64,000 nucleotides of DNA from Seonamhaeicola sp. S2-3 (GCF_001971785.1 NZ_CP019389.1:1499001-1563000); one strand, 5' to 3'. Positions 8,678 through 18,797 are shown, counted from the stretch's first letter. Notes: generated by a model not told the origin, from the letters alone. Program-made: numbers and translations.

Positions 8678-9808
8678 ATGAAAAAAATAAAAGTTGCCCA
8701 TATTCTTAATTCTGTTGGAGGTGTCGACGTTTCTCTTAGGCTTATTTTAGAAAATATTGATAGTTCAAAGTTTGATAGTATAGTGATTCATGGAATTAAT
8801 GATACTAAATCTCTTTTTTTCGATGACAAAGGGAATATTGTTAAAGATTATAAATTGCCTATTAAAAGAAATATTAGTTTAATCAATGATTTCAAAGCCA
8901 TTTTCAAGGCATTAAAGATTATTAAAATAGAGCAACCAGATATTATTCATGCGCATAGTGCCAAAGGAGGGATAATATCAAAAGTTATTACTTCTTTTTT
9001 AAAAATCCCTGTATTACATACACCTCAGGCTTATTCTTTTTTAAGTACAAATAATATTTTTAAAAGAAAAATATTTTTAGGAATAGAAAAGCTTTTTGTA
9101 GGTCCTAATAATAAGATATTGGCATCTTCAGCTTCTGAACAAAATAGAGCAATTAATGAAGTTGGTTATCCTAAACAAAGAGCTTTGCTTTTTAATAATT
9201 CAATAAATCCAATCAATAAAGTAAAAGAGCTTTCAATAGAAAAATCATGGCCAGAAAATTATATATGTTCAGTTGGTAGACCATCATACCAAAAGAATAT
9301 TGAATTAATGTTAGATGTTTTATTTGAAATAAAAAAAACAATTAACAACATTCATCTAGTATTAATGGGTGTTGGCTATCACTCGCCTAATTTGAAATCT
9401 GTAAAGAATAAAATAAATGATTCAGGTTTAAAAGAAAATGTTACCCTTTTAAAATGGACATCTCGTGATGATATTTTTAATATTATTAAAAATTCAAAAT
9501 TGTATTTAACTACAGCTAGATATGAAGGGCTGCCTTATTCCGTGATTGAAAGTCTGGCATTAGGAAAAGCAATTGTTGCAACAGATGCAGACGGTAATAG
9601 AGATTTAGTTAAAGATGGTTTTAATGGGTATCTAATTTTTAATGAGGACGTTAAAGAAATAGCAAATTCTGTTGTTAAAATAGTGAAATCTAAAAGTTTA
9701 AATCAAAAGTTTTCAGAAAATTCATTAGAATTATTTAAACAAAAATTCGATATCACGAAAAATATAACACTTTTAGAAAATATATATATAAATAACATAA
9801 AAAGATGA
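8678..9808 (+). CDS. Family 4 glycosyltransferase
   Basis: 376 residues with a GT-B fold: N-terminal MKKIKVAHILNSVGGVDV, the acceptor-side PDIIHAHSAKGGIIS block at about 87-101, and the donor-binding block ICSVGRPSYQKNIELMLDVL followed by TTARYEGLPYSVIESLALGK, where the EGLP...E pattern is the GT4 signature. Its stop overlaps the ATG of ugd by four bases, so it is co-transcribed with the UDP-xylose genes. It shares its N-terminus with the dead fragment at 7626. Likely adds one sugar of the exopolysaccharide repeat. Confidence 0.88.
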   Translation: MKKIKVAHILNSVGGVDVSLRLILENIDSSKFDSIVIHGINDTKSLFFDDKGNIVKDYKLPIKRNISLINDFKAIFKALKIIKIEQPDIIHAHSAKGGIISKVITSFLKIPVLHTPQAYSFLSTNNIFKRKIFLGIEKLFVGPNNKILASSASEQNRAINEVGYPKQRALLFNNSINPINKVKELSIEKSWPENYICSVGRPSYQKNIELMLDVLFEIKKTINNIHLVLMGVGYHSPNLKSVKNKINDSGLKENVTLLKWTSRDDIFNIIKNSKLYLTTARYEGLPYSVIESLALGKAIVATDADGNRDLVKDGFNGYLIFNEDVKEIANSVVKIVKSKSLNQKFSENSLELFKQKFDITKNITLLENIYINNIKR

Positions 9809-11115
9809 AGATATCAGTAGTAGGGACAGGTTATGTAGGCCTAGTAACAGGTACTTGTTTAGCAGAAACAGGTAATGACGTACTATGTATAGACATAGAT
9901 GAAAATAAAGTTGAAAAAATGAAAAATGGTGAGGTTCCAATTTATGAGCCTCATTTAGATGTTTTATTCCAAAGAAATATTAAGGCGAATAGATTGTTTT
10001 TCTCAACTTCATTAGAAGAGGGATTAAAACATGGTGATATTATATTTTTGGCATTACCAACACCAGAAGATGAAGACGGGTCTGCTGATTTATCATATGT
10101 TTTAGGTTGTGCATCCGATATAGGAAAATTGATGAAGGACTATAAGGTTATTGTCGATAAAAGCACAGTTCCTGTTGGTACTGCAGAAAAAGTAACTCAA
10201 GCTATTGCAGCACATACAGATGTTGAATTTGATGTGGTTTCTAATCCTGAGTTTTTAAGAGAAGGTTTTGCTGTTGATGATTTTTTAAAACCAGAGCGTA
10301 TTATAATAGGATCAAGTTCAGAAAAAGCAACAGAGTTAATGAAAAAACTTTATATGCCTTTTGTTAGATCTGGAAATCCAATTTTAACAATGGATGAGAA
10401 GTCTGCTGAACTTACGAAGTATGCAGCAAACTCCTTTTTAGCAACAAAAATTACATTTATGAATGAAATTGCAAATTTTTGTGAGAGAGTAGGGGCTAAT
10501 GTTGATATGGTAAGATTAGGAATGGGTACTGATTCTCGTATAGGTAAACGGTTTTTATTTCCAGGTATAGGCTATGGAGGATCTTGTTTTCCTAAAGATG
10601 TTAAGGCTCTGTGTAAATCAGGAAAAGATGTCGGTTATAATTTCTCTATATTAGATGCTGTTGTTGAAGTAAATGAAGTTCAGAAGAAAGTTTTAGTTCC
10701 AAGAATTGAAACATATTATAGCGGAAATATTAAAGGAAAAACATTTGCTATTTGGGGGCTTGCTTTTAAGCCAGAAACAGATGATATTAGAGAAGCTCCT
10801 GCATTATACATTATTGAAGAATTAATAAAAAGAGGGGCTAATATTCAAGTCTTTGATCCAGAAGCAATGCCTAATGTAAAGAAAAAATTCGGAGATAGTA
10901 TAAAGTATGCATTGAATAAGGATGAAGCTACAAAAGATGCCGATGCTTTAATTATTTGTACCGAGTGGAGCTTGTTTAGAACACCTGATTTTGAAAAATT
11001 GAGAAGCAATTTAAAAGCACCAGTAATTTTTGATGGTAGAAACTTATATGAAATAGAAGACATAAAAAATGAAGGGTTTTATTATAGTTCAATAGGAAGA
11101 AATTTAAATATCTAA
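9805..11115 (+). CDS. ugd: UDP-glucose 6-dehydrogenase
   Basis: 436 residues, the normal length for this NAD-dependent enzyme, which oxidises UDP-glucose to UDP-glucuronate in two steps. The Rossmann motif [17 protein letters not shown] is at 7-23, the catalytic cysteine lies in [10 protein letters not shown] (Cys261), and the C-terminal domain has the usual [16 protein letters not shown]. The next gene encodes a UDP-glucuronate decarboxylase and starts on the last base of this one, so the pair should run UDP-glucose to UDP-glucuronate to UDP-xylose. A related nucleotide-sugar dehydrogenase activity (for example on UDP-GalNAc) is less likely. Confidence 0.92.
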   Translation: MKISVVGTGYVGLVTGTCLAETGNDVLCIDIDENKVEKMKNGEVPIYEPHLDVLFQRNIKANRLFFSTSLEEGLKHGDIIFLALPTPEDEDGSADLSYVLGCASDIGKLMKDYKVIVDKSTVPVGTAEKVTQAIAAHTDVEFDVVSNPEFLREGFAVDDFLKPERIIIGSSSEKATELMKKLYMPFVRSGNPILTMDEKSAELTKYAANSFLATKITFMNEIANFCERVGANVDMVRLGMGTDSRIGKRFLFPGIGYGGSCFPKDVKALCKSGKDVGYNFSILDAVVEVNEVQKKVLVPRIETYYSGNIKGKTFAIWGLAFKPETDDIREAPALYIIEELIKRGANIQVFDPEAMPNVKKKFGDSIKYALNKDEATKDADALIICTEWSLFRTPDFEKLRSNLKAPVIFDGRNLYEIEDIKNEGFYYSSIGRNLNI

Positions 11116-12101
11116 TGAAAAAAATATTAATTACAGGAGCAGCAGGGTTTTTAGGATCACATTTATGTGATAGATTTCTAAATGAAGGCTATTATGTTAT
11201 TGGAATGGATAATTTCATTACAGGTGATCAAAAAAATATTGAACATTTAAACAATAACCCTAACTTCCAATTTATAAAACACGATGTAACCGAGTTTGTT
11301 AAAATTGAAGGAACTCTAGATTACATACTTCATTTTGCTTCGCCTGCTAGTCCTATAGATTATTTAAAAATACCTATTCAAACTCTAAAAGTAGGGTCTT
11401 TAGGAACGCACAATTTATTAGGTTTAGCCAAGGCAAAAAAAGCCAGAATTTTAATAGCCTCTACTTCCGAAGTTTATGGAGACCCATTAGTGCATCCTCA
11501 GTCCGAAGATTATTATGGCAATGTTAATGCTATTGGCCCTAGAGGGGTTTATGATGAAGCAAAAAGGTTTATGGAATCTATAACCATGGCATATCATAGG
11601 TTTCATGGATTAGAAACCAGAATAGTTAGAATCTTTAACACCTACGGTCCAAGAATGCGATTAAATGATGGGAGGGTTATTCCGGCTTTTATGGGGCAAG
11701 CTCTTAGAGGTGAGGATTTAACAGTGTTTGGAGATGGTTCTCAAACGCGCTCATTTTGTTATGTAGATGATCAAGTAGAAGGTATTTATAGGCTTTTATT
11801 AAGTGATTATTCTTATCCAATAAACATAGGTAATCCACATGAAATTACTATTAATGACTTTGCTAAAGAGATTGTAAAATTAACAGGAACTAACCAAAAA
11901 ATTGTATATAAAGAGTTACCTGTTGATGATCCTATGCAAAGACAACCAGATATTAGTTTAGCTAAAAAAATATTAAATTGGGAGCCCAAAATAACTAGAG
12001 AAAAAGGTTTACAAGCTACTTATAATTACTTCAAAAGTTTAACTAAAGAAGAACTCTGCAGAAGTGAACATAAAAAGTTTGAAAACCATATAAGAAAATA
12101 G
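11115..12101 (+). CDS. UDP-glucuronate decarboxylase (UDP-xylose synthase)
   Basis: 328 residues of the extended short-chain dehydrogenase/reductase family. It has [10 protein letters not shown] (GxxGxxG) at 8-17, STSEVYGDP at 117-125 and the YxxxK pair Tyr146/Lys150 in [23 protein letters not shown] and [15 protein letters not shown] are hallmarks of the UXS subgroup, which removes the carboxyl group from UDP-glucuronate. It directly follows ugd, which supplies its substrate. The product UDP-xylose is presumably used by a transferase of this locus. Confidence 0.88.
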   Translation: MKKILITGAAGFLGSHLCDRFLNEGYYVIGMDNFITGDQKNIEHLNNNPNFQFIKHDVTEFVKIEGTLDYILHFASPASPIDYLKIPIQTLKVGSLGTHNLLGLAKAKKARILIASTSEVYGDPLVHPQSEDYYGNVNAIGPRGVYDEAKRFMESITMAYHRFHGLETRIVRIFNTYGPRMRLNDGRVIPAFMGQALRGEDLTVFGDGSQTRSFCYVDDQVEGIYRLLLSDYSYPINIGNPHEITINDFAKEIVKLTGTNQKIVYKELPVDDPMQRQPDISLAKKILNWEPKITREKGLQATYNYFKSLTKEELCRSEHKKFENHIRK

Positions 12102-12104
12102 ATT

Positions 12105-13460
12105 TTGAGTAAATTTAAACAAGGAAGATATTCTAGTTTTATTAGGCCTTTGTCATATTTGGTTGACTTAGCTATAATTAATAGTGCAGTATATCTTTTT
12201 AAAATAAACCTTATAAATGAGTATCCTTTTCATATATATATTACGGTTTTGTGGTTTATTTTATCTTTTTACAATAAGTTTTATGATGTTCACAGGTACA
12301 CAAGAATCTTACAAGTAATAACGCTTTTGGTAAAGCAGATTATTTTATTTGCAGTGGTTCTTTATGCTTATATAGGTTTTTTTAAACAACCTAATTTGAG
12401 CAGACTTAATTTAGGTAATTATGTACTTACGGTTTTTGGATTATTAACTTTTTTTAAGTTTTTTATTTTCTATCTGTTAAACAAATATAGAAGTGCGTTA
12501 GGAGGCAACTTAAGAAATATAATAGTAATAGGTAAAAATGATAAAACCAGACAATTAATTAACACGTTTAAAAAACGTTTAGATTTTGGTTATAAATGTA
12601 AAGCCAATTTTGATGTTAAAGACGACAATTTTTCACTTCAAGATTGTTTTAATTTTGTGATTGATAACGATATTCATGAAATCTATTTTTCGGTAGCAGA
12701 GTTATCTAATAAACAAATAAATCAGCTCATAGATTTTGCAGATAATAACCTTAGAGAATTAAAATTCATACCAGACAATAAAGATATTTTCTCTAAAAAA
12801 CTTAAGTATGAATATTATGACTATATTCCGGTTTTGTCGTTAAGAAGTATTCCTTTAGAAGAACCAGTAAACAAATTTGCTAAAAGATTGTTTGATATCA
12901 TTTTTGCATCATCGGTAATTGTTTTTATTCTATCTTGGTTAACACCTATTTTAGCTATTATTATAAAATTAGAATCTAAAGGTCCTGTGTTTTTTAAACA
13001 AACCAGAAACGGATTTAATTATAACGAATTTGATTGCTACAAGTTTAGGTCTATGACACCTAATAAAAATGCACATTTACACCAAGCAACAAAAGGCGAT
13101 AATAGAATTACAAAAGTTGGTGCCTTTATTAGAAAAACCAGTATAGATGAGCTACCCCAATTTTTTAATGTATTATTTGGAGATATGTCTGTTGTTGGAC
13201 CAAGACCTCACATGGTAAGTCATACAAACAAATATGCACGTAGTGTAGATAAATTTATGGTAAGACATTTTGTAAAACCTGGTATTACTGGTTTAGCTCA
13301 AACAAGTGGTTATAGAGGTGAAATTGAAACAGAAAAAGATATTATAAATAGAGTTAAGTATGATATTTTTTATGTTGAAAACTGGTCCATTCTACTTGAT
13401 TTAAAAGTAATTATCCAAACGTTTTTAAATGCTATAAAAGGCGAAGAAAAAGCATACTAA
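12105..13460 (+). CDS. Undecaprenyl-phosphate sugar phosphotransferase (WcaJ-type)
   Basis: 451 residues. About four N-terminal membrane segments are followed by a CoA-binding-like soluble domain (near 140-250) and a C-terminal bacterial sugar transferase domain that starts at KRLFDIIFASSVIVF (about 260). Catalytic-domain signatures are GPVFFKQTRNGFN, FRSM, TRKTSIDELPQFFNVLFGDMS-like text and VGPRPHM. The start is a TTG three bases after the previous stop. It transfers sugar-1-phosphate to undecaprenyl phosphate and so starts repeat-unit synthesis. Confidence 0.9.
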   Translation: MSKFKQGRYSSFIRPLSYLVDLAIINSAVYLFKINLINEYPFHIYITVLWFILSFYNKFYDVHRYTRILQVITLLVKQIILFAVVLYAYIGFFKQPNLSRLNLGNYVLTVFGLLTFFKFFIFYLLNKYRSALGGNLRNIIVIGKNDKTRQLINTFKKRLDFGYKCKANFDVKDDNFSLQDCFNFVIDNDIHEIYFSVAELSNKQINQLIDFADNNLRELKFIPDNKDIFSKKLKYEYYDYIPVLSLRSIPLEEPVNKFAKRLFDIIFASSVIVFILSWLTPILAIIIKLESKGPVFFKQTRNGFNYNEFDCYKFRSMTPNKNAHLHQATKGDNRITKVGAFIRKTSIDELPQFFNVLFGDMSVVGPRPHMVSHTNKYARSVDKFMVRHFVKPGITGLAQTSGYRGEIETEKDIINRVKYDIFYVENWSILLDLKVIIQTFLNAIKGEEKAY

Positions 13461-13461
13461 T

Positions 13462-14238
13462 ATGAGTGCTTTTAAAGTTTCAATAATAACGCCTACTTAC
13501 AATTCAGAAAGCTTTATTAAACAAACCATAACAAGCATTCTTAATCAAACCTATACCAATTGGGAACTTATTTTAGTTGATGATGCTTCAACAGATAAAA
13601 CGGTTGAAATTATTAATCAGTTTCTTAAAACTAATCCACAGATTTCTTTACTTCAGAATTCAAAAAATAGGGGAGCAGCTATTTCAAGGAATAAAGGTAT
13701 TGAAGCCGCTAAAGGCGATTTTATAGCTTTTTTAGATGCAGATGACTTATGGAAACCAGATAAACTTAAAAAGCAAATTAAGTTTATGCAAGACAATGAA
13801 GCAGACGTTTGTTTTAGCAGTTATACTTTAATAAATGAAGCCGGGGTTTCATTAAATAAAACCGTTAAGGCCTTACCAAAGCTTACCTATAATAAATTTT
13901 TGAAGTGTAATTATATTGGCAATTTAACAGGCATTTATAACGCTAAAAAGCTAGGTAAAATATATGCTCCAAACTTACTAAAACGTCAAGATTGGTTAAT
14001 GTGGTTAAAAGCTGTTAAACAAAGCAATAAACCAGCTTTGGGTATAAAAGAGCCTTTAGCTATTTATAGGGTTAGGAAAAACTCTATGTCATCAAATAAA
14101 CTTAATCTGGTAAAGTATAACTATTTAGTTTATAGAAAAGGCTTGGGTTTTTCGGTTGTTAAATCGGTTTACTATTTTGTAGTTTTTCTTTTTGAATATT
14201 TTTTTGTCAAGTCAAAACAAATGGTTACTTCAACTTAG
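13462..14238 (+). CDS. Family 2 glycosyltransferase (GT-A)
   Basis: 258 residues with FKVSIITPTYNSESFIKQTI at the start, ILVDDASTDKTVEII, and the metal-binding region FLDADDLW at about 92-99. It follows the initiating transferase by one base pair and is the last + strand gene of the polysaccharide operon. Its last 14 bases overlap the 3' end of the convergent CapK-like gene. It probably adds the second sugar to the lipid carrier. Specificity is unknown. Confidence 0.88.
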   Translation: MSAFKVSIITPTYNSESFIKQTITSILNQTYTNWELILVDDASTDKTVEIINQFLKTNPQISLLQNSKNRGAAISRNKGIEAAKGDFIAFLDADDLWKPDKLKKQIKFMQDNEADVCFSSYTLINEAGVSLNKTVKALPKLTYNKFLKCNYIGNLTGIYNAKKLGKIYAPNLLKRQDWLMWLKAVKQSNKPALGIKEPLAIYRVRKNSMSSNKLNLVKYNYLVYRKGLGFSVVKSVYYFVVFLFEYFFVKSKQMVTST

Positions 14239-15535
14239 AGGTAAACTGTTTTAACTTGCCTGCTTGGGTTCTTTTAAGGTGCTCTTTTTGCTCAAAAATA
14301 ATGTTCAGCCCCTTTTCTAAGTATTTCTCAATAGCGTCTTCTATAAGCTTTATTTTAGCTTCTGTAAGTGGTTCAACGCTTCTGTAAATAATTTTGAAAG
14401 TATCTTTTTTTAATTGCTCAATTATAAACTCTTTTACATTGGCATTGTCTTCTATTACAGTTTTGGTTACGTAGTAAAAGGTTAAACCAGCAGCTTTTTT
14501 TCCGCTAGGTAAAATGGCAAAATCGTTTGTGCGCCCTAATAAATATTTTAAAATGGGTTTTTGGGGTTTACTTTCTTCTGCTAATGCTCCGTAATCACCT
14601 AATTCGTAACGAATAAATGGGTGTGCTTTGTTGTAAAGTGAGGTTACAACAATTTTTCCTTCTTTGCCATGTGGTAACGGATTGTTGTTTTCATCTAAAA
14701 TTTCAACAAATACATCTTCGGTATTTACAATCCATTCATTTTGTTTGTTATTAAAAGCAATAAGCCCCAATTCGGCACAACCGTATTCGTTTACAACAGG
14801 AATTCCTAATTGGGTTTCTAACAGGTGTTTGTCGTCTTCAAAAAGCATTTCAGCAGTAACAATACACACGTTTAAGGTTGGACAAACGGTTTTTAAAACA
14901 ATTTTTTTCTTTTGAAGGAATTTAGCAAACTGCACAATAGCACTGGTATAGCCATTTATATAGTTGAATTTTGTATTGCTGAACTTAGCCAAATTTTTCT
15001 CTAAAACAGCATCACTCATATCAAACACAGAAAACCTGAATCTGTTACCTAAAAAATCTTTAAAACGCTCTTTGTAATAACCAGTTTTATTAAGCGGAAT
15101 ACCGTAAAATCTTGCCTGTTTAGAGCTGTTTAAATCTACATTAAACCAACCATATTTATCAATAAAATTAGCCCAAGTAAGGGCGTGACAAAATTTATCT
15201 TTGGCAAAAATTAAAGGTGTTCCAGAAGAGCCTGATGTTTTGTTTAAGTATATGTTTTTGCAAGAAAAACCATCTGAAAGCCTATTTTCTAAAGGTTGTT
15301 GTAAATCTAATTTAGTTAATACAGGAACAGCATTCCAATCTGTAACATCTACATTTTTAGCAAGCTTTTTATAGAAATTATTGTGTTTTAAATGATATAA
15401 TAGAATATCAATTTTTTTCTTCTCAATAAAAGAAGCATAATCACTTTCATTAATAGCTTTAATATTATTTAAATATTGTTTAGCCTTTCCTAGCGGAAAC
15501 TTCTTAAGTTTTAATGAAAGATTAAATAAGTTCAC
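14225..15535 (-). CDS. CapK/PaaK-like adenylate-forming enzyme
   Basis: The frame is open upstream to 15745, but I choose the GTG at 15535 (NLFNLSLKLKKFPLG). It gives 436 residues, normal for the phenylacetate-CoA-ligase-like family, and leaves the divergent purD promoter free. The AMP-binding P-loop is YLNKTSGSSGTPLIFAKD, followed by VNEYGCAELG and RYELGDYG. Such proteins in capsule loci are called CapK; they probably activate a carboxylate for transfer to the glycan. The gene lies at the right edge of the polysaccharide locus on the opposite strand. Confidence 0.82.
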   Translation of the reverse strand: MNLFNLSLKLKKFPLGKAKQYLNNIKAINESDYASFIEKKKIDILLYHLKHNNFYKKLAKNVDVTDWNAVPVLTKLDLQQPLENRLSDGFSCKNIYLNKTSGSSGTPLIFAKDKFCHALTWANFIDKYGWFNVDLNSSKQARFYGIPLNKTGYYKERFKDFLGNRFRFSVFDMSDAVLEKNLAKFSNTKFNYINGYTSAIVQFAKFLQKKKIVLKTVCPTLNVCIVTAEMLFEDDKHLLETQLGIPVVNEYGCAELGLIAFNNKQNEWIVNTEDVFVEILDENNNPLPHGKEGKIVVTSLYNKAHPFIRYELGDYGALAEESKPQKPILKYLLGRTNDFAILPSGKKAAGLTFYYVTKTVIEDNANVKEFIIEQLKKDTFKIIYRSVEPLTEAKIKLIEDAIEKYLEKGLNIIFEQKEHLKRTQAGKLKQFTSKLK

Positions 15536-15594
15536 GGTTAAATAAATAATTGTAAAGTAACTAAAAAATATTCGTGAATTAGAACCATTAGTTC

Positions 15595-15602
15595 TATTTT
15601 TG
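15595..15602 (+). promoter_or_regulatory. purD promoter -7 element
   Basis: TATTTTTG matches the Bacteroidota -7 consensus TAnnTTTG and lies 20 bases before the purD ATG. A six-base inverted repeat (TAGAAC, five-base gap, GTTCTA) sits immediately upstream and overlaps the box, about 15580-15596, and could be an operator. Confidence 0.6.
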
Positions 15603-15621
15603 CACAACAAAAAAAAGTAAA

Positions 15622-16896
15622 ATGAACATCTTAATTTTAGGATCAGGCGGAAGAGAACACACCTTTGCTTGGAAAATTGCACAAAGTCCATTATGTAAAA
15701 ATTTATACGTTGCACCCGGAAACTCGGGTACTGCACAAGTTGCAACCAACGTAAATATTGGTGTAACAGATTTTGAAGCTATTAAAAAACTAGCCCTAGA
15801 CAAACAAATAAACATGGTTGTGGTTGGGCCAGAAGATCCTTTGGTAAAAGGTGTACATGATTTTTTCTTGAATGATGACCAACTTAAAAACATACCAGTT
15901 ATTGGACCGCAAAAACAAGCTGCCGAACTTGAAGGTAGTAAAGAGTTTGCAAAAGAGTTTATGATGCGTCATAACATTCCAACAGCGGCTTATGAAAGTT
16001 TTACTAAAGACACTGTAGAAAAAGGTTATGCTTTTTTAGAAACTTTAAAGCCACCATACGTTTTAAAAGCAGATGGTTTAGCTGCTGGTAAAGGTGTTGT
16101 TATTTTAAATGATATTGATGAGGCAAAAGCCGAATTAAAAAGCATGTTGGTTGATGCTAAATTTGGAGAAGCCAGTACTAAAGTAGTAATTGAAGAGTTT
16201 TTAGATGGTATTGAACTAAGCTGTTTTGTTTTAACCGATGGTGAAAACTATAAAATTTTGCCTACGGCAAAAGACTACAAACGTATAGGCGAAGGTGATA
16301 CAGGTTTGAATACGGGTGGTATGGGTGCCGTGTCTCCAGTGCCGTTTGCAACCAATGAATTTTTAAATAAAATTGAAGAACGCATTGTAAAACCAACTAT
16401 TGAAGGCTTTAAAAAAGACAAATTACCATATGTAGGGTTTGTGTTTATTGGCCTAATTAAAGTTGAAAATAACGATCCAAAAGTTATTGAATACAATGTA
16501 CGTATGGGCGATCCGGAAACTGAAGTGGTTTTTCCTAGACTTAAAAACGATTTAGTAGAAGTACTACAAGCAATGGCTAACGGTACATTAAATACTATTG
16601 ATATTGAAATTGATGAACGTGCCGCTACAACCATTATGGTAGTATCTGGAGGATATCCTGAAGCTTACGAAAAAGGCAAAGAAATTACAGGCATTGATAC
16701 TATTGAAGATTCTATACCATTTCATGCTGGTGCGCAATTAAAAGATGGTAAAGTACTAACATCTGGAGGGCGTGTAATATCTATAACGTCGTATGGAGAA
16801 ACTTATAAAGAGGCCATAAAAAAATCTTACCAAAGTATAGAAAAACTACATTTTGATAAGATGTATTATCGTAAAGATATAGGCTTTGATTTATAA
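15622..16896 (+). CDS. purD: Phosphoribosylamine--glycine ligase
   Basis: 424 residues, full length for GAR synthetase, which ligates glycine to 5-phosphoribosylamine with ATP in step two of purine synthesis. MNILILGSGGREHTFAWKIA is the standard N-terminus. ATP-grasp features include KADGLAAGKGVVIL, EEFLDGIELSCFVLTDG, GLNTGGMGAVSPVP and YNVRMGDPETEVVFP. It has its own promoter and ends convergently with a small DUF6341 gene, overlapping by six bases. Confidence 0.96.
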   Translation: MNILILGSGGREHTFAWKIAQSPLCKNLYVAPGNSGTAQVATNVNIGVTDFEAIKKLALDKQINMVVVGPEDPLVKGVHDFFLNDDQLKNIPVIGPQKQAAELEGSKEFAKEFMMRHNIPTAAYESFTKDTVEKGYAFLETLKPPYVLKADGLAAGKGVVILNDIDEAKAELKSMLVDAKFGEASTKVVIEEFLDGIELSCFVLTDGENYKILPTAKDYKRIGEGDTGLNTGGMGAVSPVPFATNEFLNKIEERIVKPTIEGFKKDKLPYVGFVFIGLIKVENNDPKVIEYNVRMGDPETEVVFPRLKNDLVEVLQAMANGTLNTIDIEIDERAATTIMVVSGGYPEAYEKGKEITGIDTIEDSIPFHAGAQLKDGKVLTSGGRVISITSYGETYKEAIKKSYQSIEKLHFDKMYYRKDIGFDL

Positions 16897-17118
16897 AAAT
16901 GAATGCGAAGAAACACTTTTGTCTTCTTCGTTATTATCATTAAATATTTTAAGTTGCTTCATCCAGTAAACGATAGCAACAAAGCCTATTACTATAAAAA
17001 TCCAAGATACAATATTGGCTAACCACCAATTATCTAGTTCTAAAACTCTCAACGCATCAAGCGGAGCAAAAAGAACATCAACAAATAAATCTTGTATTGC
17101 GTAAAAGAAATCTTTCAT
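16891..17118 (-). CDS. DUF6341 small membrane protein
   Basis: 75 residues from the ATG at 17118 (MKDFFYAIQDLFVDVLFAPL); the upstream in-frame ATG at 17148 overlaps the promoter box and is rejected. One membrane segment lies near residues 33-55, followed by a charged tail. The family is found in Flavobacteriia between purD and upp and has no known function. It overlaps the end of purD by six bases. Confidence 0.75.
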   Translation of the reverse strand: MKDFFYAIQDLFVDVLFAPLDALRVLELDNWWLANIVSWIFIVIGFVAIVYWMKQLKIFNDNNEEDKSVSSHSFL

Positions 17119-17137
17119 TGTTAGTATATTTACAAGG

Positions 17138-17145
17138 CAAAAATA
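17138..17145 (-). promoter_or_regulatory. -7 element for the DUF6341 gene
   Basis: Read on the minus strand the box is TATTTTTG, a match to TAnnTTTG, 20 bases before the chosen ATG. It supports choosing the inner start codon of this gene. Confidence 0.55.
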
Positions 17146-17157
17146 CAAAAACAGTTA

Positions 17158-18099
17158 ATGATTACAAGTATTTTTAGTAAATCTAAACCAATAAATTTTG
17201 TTATTGTTTTTTTTGTAATGCTTTTAGCTTTTATTTCAGCTAGAATTGGCATAGCAAAAGAATCAATAACATTACTCTTTATTTTAAAGCAATTGGCATT
17301 GCTTTTTACCTGTTATTTTTCACTACTGCTTTTAAATTTTATTGTTAGTAAGAATAGTTTAACTAAGCTTAATAATTACGAAATATTATTGTTTAGCTTA
17401 TTTTTATTACTTATACCTGCAACTACCTTAAATGCAGATATTTTATTTTCAAATTTCTTCGTTTTACTGGGTTTAAGGCGTATAATGAGCTTACGTTCTC
17501 ATAAAAGTGAAAAAACTAAACTATTTGATGCCGCATTTTGGATAGCCATTGCAGCCTTGTTTTACTTTTGGGCTATTTTGTTTTTTGTTTTAATTCTTTT
17601 AGCCTTGGCCTTATATTCTGATAATGATATTAGGCATTGGATTATACCATTTGTTGGGGTTGCAACTGTTTTTACAATTTCAGTGGGTGTTTCAATTATT
17701 CTTCACAACAACTATTTTGAAACTTTAAATATATCTACAGCATATAGTTATGATTTTAGTAGCTTTAATTCTTTACAATTTATTGTAGCCATAACACTTC
17801 TGTTATCTTTTGGTGTATGGTCTTCTGTGTTTTATTTACAAAACATTAAAAAGCAGAAAAAAGCTTATAGAACATCTTTTATAATTGTTATTCTTGCAGG
17901 GGTTGTTGCATTTTTTGTTGTTTTTCAAACACCTAATAAAACTGGTAGTGAGTTTCTGTTTTTATTTGCGCCATTATCAATAATAATAACAAATTATATT
18001 GAAACTATTAATGAGAAATGGTTTAAAGAAGTATTCTTGTATATTTTGTTAGTAGCTCCAATAACATTATTAGTGTTGCAGTTTTTCACCAAAAGCTAA
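17158..18099 (+). CDS. DUF6427 polytopic membrane protein
   Basis: 313 residues with about nine hydrophobic segments; starts MITSIFSKSKPINFVIVF. This matches the DUF6427 family of Flavobacteriia, whose function is not known. It is divergent from the DUF6341 gene and convergent with upp, overlapping the 3' end of upp by 30 bases. The linkage of this family to upp is common in the group and does not by itself prove a role in nucleobase handling. Confidence 0.75.
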   Translation: MITSIFSKSKPINFVIVFFVMLLAFISARIGIAKESITLLFILKQLALLFTCYFSLLLLNFIVSKNSLTKLNNYEILLFSLFLLLIPATTLNADILFSNFFVLLGLRRIMSLRSHKSEKTKLFDAAFWIAIAALFYFWAILFFVLILLALALYSDNDIRHWIIPFVGVATVFTISVGVSIILHNNYFETLNISTAYSYDFSSFNSLQFIVAITLLLSFGVWSSVFYLQNIKKQKKAYRTSFIIVILAGVVAFFVVFQTPNKTGSEFLFLFAPLSIIITNYIETINEKWFKEVFLYILLVAPITLLVLQFFTKS

Positions 18100-18729
18100 A
18101 TCGCCAGCATCTCCCAATCCTGGAATAATATAGCCTTTACTGTTTAAAGCGGGGTCTACAGCAGCAATCCATAAATGTGTATCATCATCAAAATAATTTG
18201 TTACAAAATCTACACCTTCTTGAGCGCCAATAACACTAGCTAAATGAATTTCTTTAGGAGTACCAAACGGTTTTAAAGCTTCAAAAGTTGCAACCATAGA
18301 TTGTCCGGTTGCTAACATAGGGTCTGCCAAAATAAGGGTTTTGCCCTCTAAATCTGGGCAAGCTAAATATTCAACAATAATTTCAAAACTTTCAGGATTA
18401 TCTTTATGATGTCTGTAAGCCGATATAAACGCATTTTCAGCTTTATCAAAGTAATTTAGTAACCCGTTATGTAAAGGGACACCAGCTCTTAAAATAGAGC
18501 ATAGTACAATATCATTTTCTAATAAATTAACGTTACATTTTCCTAAAGGCGTTTCAACGGTGGTTACTTTGTAATCTAAAGATTTACTCATTTCATACCC
18601 AAGAATTTCTCCTATGCGTTCAATATTACGCCTAAAGCGCATAGCATCATTTTGAACATGAATATTTCGTATTTCAGAAAGAAAAGTATTTAAAATAGAA
18701 TTTTGTTGGTTAATGTTGTGAACTTGCAT
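18070..18729 (-). CDS. upp: Uracil phosphoribosyltransferase
   Basis: 219 residues; converts uracil and PRPP to UMP in pyrimidine salvage. The PRPP-binding loop is LILADPMLATGQSMVA (around 131-146), and LCSILRAGVPLHNGLL and the C-terminal GYIIPGLGDAGDLAFG (uracil binding) are conserved. The 3' end overlaps the convergent DUF6427 gene by 30 bases. Confidence 0.95.
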   Translation of the reverse strand: MQVHNINQQNSILNTFLSEIRNIHVQNDAMRFRRNIERIGEILGYEMSKSLDYKVTTVETPLGKCNVNLLENDIVLCSILRAGVPLHNGLLNYFDKAENAFISAYRHHKDNPESFEIIVEYLACPDLEGKTLILADPMLATGQSMVATFEALKPFGTPKEIHLASVIGAQEGVDFVTNYFDDDTHLWIAAVDPALNSKGYIIPGLGDAGDLAFGEKLQH

Positions 18730-18770
18730 AAACAGGATATTATTTCACAAGTAAAGTTATTAAATTAAAG

Positions 18771-18778
18771 TATATTTG
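18771..18778 (+). promoter_or_regulatory. -7 element upstream of the DUF4254 gene
   Basis: TATATTTG is a perfect TAnnTTTG match 20 bases upstream of the ATG at 18798, in the divergent gap with upp. Confidence 0.55.
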
Positions 18779-18797
18779 TTCATTAAATTTTTAGAAT

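Noticed and set aside
15536-15745. Longer start of the CapK-like gene at 15745
   Set aside because: The extra 70 residues do not fit the family and would overlap the purD promoter and gene; GTG at 15535 gives normal length.
18070-18099. The 30-base overlap of upp and the DUF6427 gene as a misassigned stop
   Set aside because: Both C-termini match their families, and convergent overlaps recur in this genome (purD/DUF6341, dprA/trpS).
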